From NCBI GenBank assembly GCA_964649445.1, contig CAZYPS010000111.1, positions 1 through 6,059 on the forward strand: a stretch of DNA of 6,059 nucleotides, read 5' to 3'. Position 1 is the stretch's first letter. The number at the start of each line of letters is the position of its first letter. The notes beneath the pieces are model-generated. The model was not told the origin of the DNA, did not search any database, and was given only the letters and a program-made list of their open reading frames with translations. Shown piece by piece: positions 1 through 5,765 of the stretch. The stretch is from JAGXLP01 sp964649445. GTDB lineage: Bacteria; Bipolaricaulota; Bipolaricaulia; M55B111. The position numbers and the translations under genes are program-made.

Positions 1-575
1 TGTTCACTTTTTTCAAGGTGAATCCCGTCTTTATCGCTAGAACGTATATGTTCACCAGCATCCAGGAGACGACATCCCAGCTCGGACGATATCCTCTCGA
101 ATTCCTTCGACAAGTTACTCGACTTCTCACGCGCCCCTCGGAAACAATCCTCGTACTCCGTTAATTTCTCAATCGGCGGTGGCGCAACCAGCAGAGTGTC
201 CGGAGAACTTTCATCTCTTCCCGCCTCGCTTTTTGACACCATATCAACTAAAGTACCGGCACCTTCGGCAACGTCATAAGCAGTAACCGAAAAACGAGTT
301 TTTAAATCATTCGTCCCGAGCATAATAATAACCAGATCTATCGGTTTATGCGTTTCCAGACACGGTGAAAGGTAATTCTTGCCGCTCTTATATCCTTCGA
401 TCGGATCCTCCCAGACGGTAGTTCGCCCATTTAACCCTTCTTCCACCACTCGATAGTCTTTCCCCAGTTCATTTTTCATTACTCCCGGCCAGCGCTCTCC
501 CTTTGCGTAACGTTTCTGAGTACCGGGCTTACATCCCCATGTATTGGAGTCTCCATAACAAAGAACTTTATACAT
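1..575 (-). CDS. SGNH/GDSL hydrolase, arylesterase-like (3' end beyond window)
   Basis: This gene encodes a probable serine esterase that hydrolyses acyl esters, perhaps acetyl groups on sugars. I translated 191 residues from the ATG at 575; the frame is still open at the window edge, and relatives of roughly 210-220 residues suggest about 20-30 are missing. All SGNH blocks are visible: GDSNTWG at residues 8-14 with nucleophile Ser10, the Gly/Asn block around EEGLNGRTT (residues 45-53), GTND at 87-90, and the catalytic DGIH at 183-186 (Asp183, His186). The fingerprint GDSNTWG, RWPG, LNGRTT, PCLE and MLGTNDLK resembles the arylesterase-like branch. No signal peptide or membrane segment is present, so it should act in the cytoplasm. 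A GAGGTG ribosome site lies just before the start, 15 bp after the kinase stop, so it is co-transcribed with rhaB. The substrate is not determined; a deacetylase acting on acetylated rhamnose or oligosaccharides is inferred from context only. Confidence 0.9.
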   Translation of the reverse strand, partial: MYKVLCYGDSNTWGCKPGTQKRYAKGERWPGVMKNELGKDYRVVEEGLNGRTTVWEDPIEGYKSGKNYLSPCLETHKPIDLVIIMLGTNDLKTRFSVTAYDVAEGAGTLVDMVSKSEAGRDESSPDTLLVAPPPIEKLTEYEDCFRGAREKSSNLSKEFERISSELGCRLLDAGEHIRSSDKDGIHLEKSE

Positions 576-590
576 GTTCCACCTCTAATA

Positions 591-2069
591 CTACAGATTT
601 TTGTACTGGTGAAACTCTTCGTAAGGTTTTCTCCACTCTTCAGGCTCTTCCGGAGTATAAGTTTCCAGTTCTATTGAATTCCCGACCAACCTCCGCCCTT
701 CCTTCAGAGAATCGATCTCTCCGAGTTCTATCGCCTGAATTAACGCATTACCGATGGCCGTCCCTTCAGCAGGCCGGGTGACGACCTTTCTATCCATGGC
801 ATCGGCGCTAAACTGAGACAATAACTGGTTTCGTACTCCTCCTCCTACGATATGTACCCTTTCTATATCTTCGCCCAGAAGAGACTCGAGAATTTCGATG
901 ATGTATCTGTAATTGAGTGCCAGGCTTTCCAAAACGACCCTTACAATCTGGCCCTTGGTCTCGGGCGGTTTCTGATCGGTGCGGTTGCAGAAATCCTTTA
1001 TTTTGGCCGGCATGTCACCGGGAGACAGGAAGTCCTGGTAATCCGTATCTATAATAGAGACGAACGGTTCCGCCCCCCTGGCCATGTCGGTTAACTCCGA
1101 GTAGGAATAGTCCTCTCCTTCCATTTCCCACTCCCGCTTGCACTCCTGGATTATCCATAGTCCCGTTAGATTACGAAGGAACCGATACGTACCTTCAACG
1201 CCACCCTCGTTGGTGAAGTTGGCATCGAGTACATCGTCGTTTATAACGGGGTCTTCGATTTCCTTGCCCATCAAGGACCAGGTTCCGGAACTGATGAAGG
1301 CCCAGTCGTCGCCTTTAGCCGGTATTGCCGCGACGGCCGAGGCCGTGTCGTGGGTTGCCGGGGCGATGACCGGAACCTCTGCCAGCCCGACGTCCTCGGC
1401 AACCTCCTCCGTCAGTTTACCGATTTTTGTACCCGGTTCTACTACATCCTGCATTAATCCCTGGGGAAAACCGAGTTCGTAGAAAAGCTTACTCGCCCAT
1501 TCCTTATCGACGGGATCGTAGAGCTGCGAAGTAGTTGCCAGGCTAAATTCGGACGCCATTTCCCCGGTCAAAAAGTAATTGAAGATATCGGACATCATTA
1601 GAAGGCTGTCGGCGGACTTTAAAGCCTCCGGATTCTCCTGCTTTTGAGCAAATAACTGATAGAGAGTATTTAATTCCATGAACTGAATCCCTGTCTCCTC
1701 GAAGATCTCTTCCCGGGATACCACTTCGAACGTCTCGTCCATCATTCCATCGGTTCTCGAATCCCGATAGTGTACGGGGTTACGTAACAGGCGACCGTTT
1801 TTATCGAATAACCCGTAGTCCACGCCCCAGGTATCTATTCCGATAGAGATAGGTTCTTCGTCGTACTTGTTCGCGTATTTCCTAAGACTCTCTTTTATCT
1901 CCTCGAACATTCTGAGAACGTCCCAGTACAGTCTGCCGTGAACTGATACGGGTCCATTTGAGAAACGATGCAATTCTTCGATCTTTATCTCGTCCCCGCT
2001 AAATCGAGCTGCAATCGCTCTTCCACTGTTAGCACCGAGGTCTATTGCAATAACTTTTGAACTTGACAT
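591..2069 (-). CDS. rhaB: Rhamnulokinase (FGGY family sugar kinase)
   Basis: This is an ATP-dependent kinase that phosphorylates L-rhamnulose at C1 in the cytoplasm, the second step of phosphorylative L-rhamnose breakdown. Its 492 residues match the family length (E. coli RhaB is about 489). Visible motifs are the N-terminal phosphate-binding DLGANSGR (residues 10-17), the RhaB-like HRFSNGP (34-40) and GIDTWGVDYGLF (77-88), HYRDSRT (100-106), the likely catalytic Asp241 in ATHDTASAV (238-246), SSGTWSLMG (260-268), and the nucleotide-binding IVGGGVRNQLLSQF (407-420). The HRFSNGP and FLRNLTGLWIIQEC (297-310) segments separate it from glycerol, xylulose and fuculose kinases. The ATG at 2069 is supported by its position just before the ATPase motif and by GGAGTGA about 9 nt upstream. 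It follows the aldolase after 73 bp and precedes the esterase by 15 bp. It is the strongest pathway marker in the window. Confidence 0.94.
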   Translation of the reverse strand: MSSSKVIAIDLGANSGRAIAARFSGDEIKIEELHRFSNGPVSVHGRLYWDVLRMFEEIKESLRKYANKYDEEPISIGIDTWGVDYGLFDKNGRLLRNPVHYRDSRTDGMMDETFEVVSREEIFEETGIQFMELNTLYQLFAQKQENPEALKSADSLLMMSDIFNYFLTGEMASEFSLATTSQLYDPVDKEWASKLFYELGFPQGLMQDVVEPGTKIGKLTEEVAEDVGLAEVPVIAPATHDTASAVAAIPAKGDDWAFISSGTWSLMGKEIEDPVINDDVLDANFTNEGGVEGTYRFLRNLTGLWIIQECKREWEMEGEDYSYSELTDMARGAEPFVSIIDTDYQDFLSPGDMPAKIKDFCNRTDQKPPETKGQIVRVVLESLALNYRYIIEILESLLGEDIERVHIVGGGVRNQLLSQFSADAMDRKVVTRPAEGTAIGNALIQAIELGEIDSLKEGRRLVGNSIELETYTPEEPEEWRKPYEEFHQYKNL

Positions 2070-2142
2070 TCTGTGAAGTCACTCCAGTTAATTCAAGTAA
2101 CCCTATAATTTTTAACCAGCAATAAATGATACCAGTTCCCGG
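2070..2142 (-). other. AT-rich spacer between aldolase and rhaB, with rhaB ribosome site
   Basis: This 73-bp spacer is clearly AT-rich in its middle (about 2091-2130), unlike the flanking genes. It holds the rhaB ribosome site (GGAGTGA at about 2079-2085). I could not find a convincing -35/-10 pair facing rhaB, nor a stem-loop followed by a T-run that would end transcription. It may be only an intercistronic spacer, or it may hold a weak internal promoter. Confidence 0.4.
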
Positions 2143-2757
2143 TTACCAGGAATCGAAATCCCGCTGTTCGAGCTCCTCCACGTCCGCCCCCATCAGCTTG
2201 GCCATGAATATGATATTTGCCACGTTCTGTAGCGTCTCCGTATAGTGCCAGGCTTCTTCCAGATGATCCCCAATGGCAAAAGCTCCGTGACCTTTAAGCA
2301 TAACGATCTGGTAATCCTTAAGTGCCTGAGGAATCTTCTCCTCCATCTCTTTTGAACCCGATCCTTCCTTTACGGAGACTATCGGAATCTTACGCAGGAT
2401 GTATCCGCCCTCAACGTCGATCGGAATGATCTCGTCCTGCAGAAAAGAAAGGGCCGTGGCCGCAATCTGGTGGCTGTGAACTACCGCCAGAGCGCTGGTC
2501 TCCTTATATATCGCCCTGTGGACACCAACTTCGGACGAGGCGAGAGCAATTCCGCTATCGTCCTTCTCCAGGCCCGTTTCGACGATATCTTCTTTCTCGA
2601 GGAAACCCAGCTGCGATCCTCTACGGGTAATCAGCAGTCGGTCACCTACCTTAACGCTAAGGTTTCCGCTGTGCGAGTTCTCCAGCCCCTTCCGATAGAG
2701 GGCGCTACCAACGTGCTGAAATCTTTCTATGACGTCATCGGCTTTATACTTGCTCAT
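2143..2757 (-). CDS. Class II aldolase/adducin family sugar-phosphate aldolase (FucA-like)
   Basis: This is a zinc-dependent aldolase that splits a ketose-1-phosphate into dihydroxyacetone phosphate and an aldehyde; in this operon the likely substrate is L-rhamnulose-1-phosphate, giving L-lactaldehyde. Its 204 residues match the short FucA type (about 215) rather than E. coli RhaD (about 274). The phosphate-binding SGNLS region is at residues 30-34, the likely catalytic glutamate is Glu76 in ASSEVGVH, and the zinc histidines are His94 and His96 (HSH) and His157 (KGHGAF). The start at 2757 is chosen over an in-frame ATG at 2844 because GGAGGAGG sits 3 nt before it, family members begin here, and the upstream 29 residues are only the AFOR 3' end in another frame. 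It overlaps the AFOR gene by 14 bp, indicating translational coupling. Other short class II aldolases act on fuculose-1-phosphate or 5-deoxyribulose/methylthioribulose phosphates, so the exact substrate is inferred from the adjacent rhaB. Confidence 0.9.
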   Translation of the reverse strand: MSKYKADDVIERFQHVGSALYRKGLENSHSGNLSVKVGDRLLITRRGSQLGFLEKEDIVETGLEKDDSGIALASSEVGVHRAIYKETSALAVVHSHQIAATALSFLQDEIIPIDVEGGYILRKIPIVSVKEGSGSKEMEEKIPQALKDYQIVMLKGHGAFAIGDHLEEAWHYTETLQNVANIIFMAKLMGADVEELEQRDFDSW

Positions 2758-4540
2758 ATTCCTCCTCCAGCCCGAGTTCTTTTGCTTTCTTCTCAGTTGG
2801 CTTTCCGGCTTCGTCCCAGCCCCTGGTTTCGTAGTACTCCTCAAGCATCGGTTCGAGTTTGACGACCTTACCTTCTGCAGGACCGGACTGCAAGGGCTCG
2901 GAGAGCAGTCTGTCCGGCAAGGTATCGTCTTCCCGACCGAAACCCTCCCTCAGGTTAAACAGCCTTTCCAGGTTATGTATACGTTCTCCATATCGAATTA
3001 ATCTCTCGGTGTCAACCTCTTCTCCAATAGCGGCGGACAAAAGTCTCGCGACCATCGGATTTGGTACCGCGTAGTGGGAAAACCTGCAGATGGTCAAAGA
3101 GTCGTATACCGCGCCGACGTCCTGCTCTTCCACCGCGAGACTGGCTTTTCCCGTATGTCCAAAGCGGTTGATCATTTCCGGTGCTCCAAGTATTTCCGCC
3201 CCGACGAGAAAGCCACCTCTAAGGTGGCAGGCGCCTCTATTCGACGTTGCATAACAAAGACCCTGTCCCTGAGCTCCCCGAGGATCGTAAGCGGGAAGTT
3301 CCTGGCCTTTGACGTTCATTGATAGTTCCGGGTGCCCGTATTCTTCCGTTAGCCTAGCCGAACCTTCCGCAAGGTCGTCGCCGATACCCGTTCTTGTGGC
3401 GATTTTTTTAACCAGGTCCGTGACTTCCTCGGAATCGCCGAAGCTTAGACCCCAGTCCACTAATCCTCTTTCGCTCATCTCCATGGAAGAAGCTATAGTA
3501 GAACCGGCTGATATCGTATCGAGCCCGTACTCGTTACATAGATAGTTGGCTCTGGTTATATCCTTTAGATCGTAATTCCCACAGTTTGGACCCAGCGCCC
3601 AGTCGGTTTCGTACTCCGGCCCTTCTCCCGAGAGGTCATCCAGCGAGGTGTCACGTTTGCAGCGGATCATACAGCCCCAGCAACCGGTCTGGCCGTCCAA
3701 AATTTTCTCGCTAATAGCTTCGCCGGAAACTTCATCTACTTCATCCAGTATTTCCGAATTGCGGTAATTGTTCTTGGGGAGCATTCCGGCCTCATTTATC
3801 ACGTTCATTAATACGGCTGTACCAAATTGAGGATATGCCCGGGAAGTTATTGGACTTTGGTTGATATTGCGAGAAGCCTCTTTATTGACGAACTTGAGTC
3901 TGTCCTTGTCCTCGTAAGCAATCTTTTCGCTCCCTTTAATCACTACGGCCTTAACGTTTTTGCTTCCGAGAACGGCCCCCAGTCCACCTCGCCCCAGGGC
4001 GCTATGACCGGTCATTGCCGTGGCAAACCGAACTTCGTTCTCGCCGGCCGGACCGATCGTCAGAACTTTGGCTTTGTCGCCATGTCTATCCTGCAGAGCC
4101 TCAGTAACTTCCGACGTCTTCTTTCCCCAGAGGTCCTTCGCATCGTGTAGTTCGACCTCTCCGTCGAAAATCGTCAGATAGGTCGGTTCGGAGGATTTAC
4201 CTTCAAACACTAAGTAATCGTGCCCGGTTCGCTTGAATGCCGGCCCCCAGTCTCCGCCGCAGTTGGAATCGGTTATCGTACCGGTAAGGGGCGACTTCGT
4301 GGAGGCGCTGAACCTACCCGGTGTCGGCGCCGGCCCTCCGGTAAGAGGCCCTACGGCAATTACTACCATATTCTCGGGTGATAGAGGATCCACCCCGGGC
4401 TCGAGAGCATCAAAAAGTAACTTCGTGCCGAATCCTCTACCTCCAAGGAACCGGCTGGTCATATCATCGCGGGTTTGATTTACTTCCACTTTCTTTTCCA
4501 ACAAATCTATCGTCAAGTTTTTACCCATCCATGCTTTCAT
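2744..4540 (-). CDS. Tungsten-dependent aldehyde:ferredoxin oxidoreductase (AFOR family)
   Basis: This enzyme oxidises an aldehyde to its carboxylic acid with ferredoxin as electron acceptor, using a tungsten-bispyranopterin cofactor and one [4Fe-4S] cluster in the cytoplasm. At 598 residues it is close to the family's usual 600-620. The N-terminal pterin domain shows GGRGFGTK (33-40), GPLTGG (64-69), TKSPLTG (81-87) and GRGGLGAVLGSKNVKAVV (183-200). The cluster ligands are Cys287, Cys290 and Cys294 (CWGCMIRC) and Cys485 (LTIC). The active-site regions EGPEYE (306-311) and RGACHLRGG (435-443, His439) are intact, as is DPRGAQGQGL (419-428). AAGGTGAG precedes the ATG at 4540 with 6 nt spacing. 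The stop overlaps the downstream aldolase start. Known: family members accept a range of aldehydes or glyceraldehyde-3-phosphate. Inferred: the substrate is L-lactaldehyde made by the aldolase. The length and motifs fit the general AOR branch, but substrate cannot be read from the sequence. Confidence 0.95.
   Translation of the reverse strand: MKAWMGKNLTIDLLEKKVEVNQTRDDMTSRFLGGRGFGTKLLFDALEPGVDPLSPENMVVIAVGPLTGGPAPTPGRFSASTKSPLTGTITDSNCGGDWGPAFKRTGHDYLVFEGKSSEPTYLTIFDGEVELHDAKDLWGKKTSEVTEALQDRHGDKAKVLTIGPAGENEVRFATAMTGHSALGRGGLGAVLGSKNVKAVVIKGSEKIAYEDKDRLKFVNKEASRNINQSPITSRAYPQFGTAVLMNVINEAGMLPKNNYRNSEILDEVDEVSGEAISEKILDGQTGCWGCMIRCKRDTSLDDLSGEGPEYETDWALGPNCGNYDLKDITRANYLCNEYGLDTISAGSTIASSMEMSERGLVDWGLSFGDSEEVTDLVKKIATRTGIGDDLAEGSARLTEEYGHPELSMNVKGQELPAYDPRGAQGQGLCYATSNRGACHLRGGFLVGAEILGAPEMINRFGHTGKASLAVEEQDVGAVYDSLTICRFSHYAVPNPMVARLLSAAIGEEVDTERLIRYGERIHNLERLFNLREGFGREDDTLPDRLLSEPLQSGPAEGKVVKLEPMLEEYYETRGWDEAGKPTEKKAKELGLEEEYEQV
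2761..2768 (-). promoter_or_regulatory. Strong Shine-Dalgarno for the aldolase, inside the AFOR 3' end
   Basis: On the minus strand the sequence reads GGAGGAGG, then AAT, then the ATG at 2757. It lies within AFOR codons for the Glu-rich tail (LEEEYEQV) and fixes the aldolase start. Its placement over the last codons of the upstream gene suggests translation of the two proteins is linked. Confidence 0.85.
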
Positions 4541-4545
4541 ACAAA

Positions 4546-4553
4546 CTCACCTT
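4546..4553 (-). promoter_or_regulatory. Ribosome binding site of the AFOR gene
   Basis: The minus strand reads AAGGTGAG followed by TTTGT and then the ATG at 4540. This is a near-consensus site at normal spacing and supports that start over the in-frame ATG at codon 5. Confidence 0.75.
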
Positions 4554-4577
4554 CTATTAGTAATTGCTCATTCGGCC

Positions 4578-4590
4578 GTTCGACTCGAAC
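4578..4590. repeat. Perfect inverted repeat in the URO-D/AFOR intergenic gap
   Basis: GTTCGA and TCGAAC face each other around a single central base, in the 80-bp gap between the URO-D-like gene and the AFOR gene. A second, imperfect pairing is possible on the transcript: GTTGACT (4594-4600) with AGTCGAAC (4578-4585), seven pairs with one bulged base and an 8-nt loop. It could be a small operator for a sugar-responsive repressor, an mRNA stem, or chance. There is no T-run after it, so it is not a standard terminator. Confidence 0.4.
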
Positions 4591-4620
4591 ATCAGTCAAC
4601 TTACTCCGCCAGACCCTCTC

Positions 4621-5751
4621 TCAATCATACTCTCCGTATTTTAGGGCAGATTCGATAAAGGTTTCGACGTTTTCCATGGAAGTGTCCGATTGAATTATAT
4701 GGGCAGGAGCGATCATAAAACCTCCCCCTTTCCCGAGGACCTCGATTTTCGACCTGACGTCCGATTCTATTTCCTCGGCGCTCCCATCTGGAAGCAGTTC
4801 CTGCTGGTCGATTGAACCAAAGAACGAAATTCTATCGCCAAACTGATCCTTTAATTCCCGGGGTTCATGTCCCGGAACTCCAGGTTGTACAGGATTAAAT
4901 ACGTCCACCCCTATCTCAATCAGGTCGTCAATCAGGGGAGCAACTGCCCCGTCGCTATGAAAAATTATCGTAATTTCGTCGTCTATCTCTTTAACTCGGT
5001 CAAAAAGTTCCCTGTACCTGGGCTTGAATTTATCCCGCCATAGATCCGGCGACAGCAATAGCCCGTCCTGAGCTCCTACGTCGTCACCAAACCAGAGAGC
5101 ATCCACGCCTCTCTCAGCTAGTTCCTCGGCAACACCCCTCGTCCAATTTATCGATTTGCGGAGCAAAACGTCCGTATACTCTTCCCCCAGCGTGAGATCG
5201 CGGAGGAATTTCTCCATTCCAACCAAGTGCCAGGCCATCTCGAACATAGTCAACTCGCAATCCCCTATCACGTAATAATCGTCGCCAAATTCATCGATAT
5301 CCTTCTCTGCCCCCTTGTATCTCCCGGGAGCATGAGGATCGGGAAACTCGTACTCATCCGCTTCCCCCACGCTCTCAATATCGGCCAGTGGGGCTTCTAC
5401 TACCTCCATGTACAGCGGCCCCTGTCTCATCTCCATGCCGAATTCGTTTACTTTATGCCCGCGGTCAAGAACCTTTTCCTCGTAACCCTTGGGGTGTCCT
5501 CCACCCACGACCACGCAATCGGAGCCCATTTCCGTCCTCAACCTGTTTCCAGATATCCTGTACCTGAGGTCCTCGTAGTAAGAATCCCTGTACCCAGCCG
5601 GAATATCCAGTTTATCGGAAAAACCTTCCAGAAGCTCCGCACAAAGGTCAAACTGTAGAGGAACTCTATCGGGAACTTCTTCCCCGGTTAAAGCCGTCCT
5701 AACTCTGCACTCGGAATTCAAAAAGAAATCACTCTTGAATTTACCTAACAA
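4621..5751 (-). CDS. Uroporphyrinogen decarboxylase-fold (URO-D/MtaA-like) protein of unknown function
   Basis: This is a cytoplasmic TIM-barrel protein of the URO-D superfamily, at most 376 residues. The family signature is seen in ALTGEEVPDRVPLQ (20-33), LWFGDDVGAQDGLLLSP (219-235), IIFHSDGAV (262-270), NPVQPG (286-291), FFGSIDQQELLP (310-321) and GGGFMIAPAHIIQSDTSMEN (342-361). It is not HemE: the arginine-rich N-terminal motif of true uroporphyrinogen decarboxylases is absent. It also lacks the His-X-Cys plus distal Cys zinc site of MtaA/CmuA-type methyltransferases; His265 is followed by Ser-Asp, and the later position is APAH. Two starts are possible: TTG at 5751 (AGGATGG 9 nt upstream) or TTG at 5721 (GAGTGA 7 nt upstream). 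The second gives an N-terminus (NSECRVRTAL) closer to the family. The frame begins 14 bp after the ASRT stop. Homologues are common beside sugar-catabolic genes, but their reaction is not established to my knowledge. Confidence 0.88.
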   Translation of the reverse strand: MLGKFKSDFFLNSECRVRTALTGEEVPDRVPLQFDLCAELLEGFSDKLDIPAGYRDSYYEDLRYRISGNRLRTEMGSDCVVVGGGHPKGYEEKVLDRGHKVNEFGMEMRQGPLYMEVVEAPLADIESVGEADEYEFPDPHAPGRYKGAEKDIDEFGDDYYVIGDCELTMFEMAWHLVGMEKFLRDLTLGEEYTDVLLRKSINWTRGVAEELAERGVDALWFGDDVGAQDGLLLSPDLWRDKFKPRYRELFDRVKEIDDEITIIFHSDGAVAPLIDDLIEIGVDVFNPVQPGVPGHEPRELKDQFGDRISFFGSIDQQELLPDGSAEEIESDVRSKIEVLGKGGGFMIAPAHIIQSDTSMENVETFIESALKYGEYD

Positions 5752-5765
5752 CTTTAGCTTCCATC

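Noticed and set aside
2104..2109. Perfect TATAAT on the plus strand in the aldolase/rhaB gap
   Set aside because: It faces away from every gene, has no -35 match 16-18 nt upstream, and lies in an AT-rich spacer where such a hexamer is likely by chance.
2758..2844. An N-terminal extension of 29 residues on the aldolase, from an ATG at 2844
   Set aside because: It lies wholly inside the AFOR coding sequence, has no family similarity, and the ATG at 2757 has a near-perfect ribosome site.
4578..4590. GTTCGACTC resembling a tRNA T-loop
   Set aside because: No acceptor stem, anticodon arm or CCA end can be paired around it; it is better read as a short palindrome.
4594..4599. TTGACT as the -35 of a promoter for the AFOR gene
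   Set aside because: No acceptable -10 hexamer occurs 15-19 nt downstream; kept only as a remark in the intergenic finding.
5227..5658. Long plus-strand open frame of 143 codons
   Set aside because: It is antisense to the well-supported URO-D-like gene and its translation shows no recognisable family. The other plus-strand frames, including those opposite rhaB and the AFOR gene, were dismissed for the same reason.
4621..5751. Genuine haem-pathway uroporphyrinogen decarboxylase (hemE)
   Set aside because: The HemE N-terminal arginine motif is missing, no other haem genes are near, and the context is sugar catabolism.
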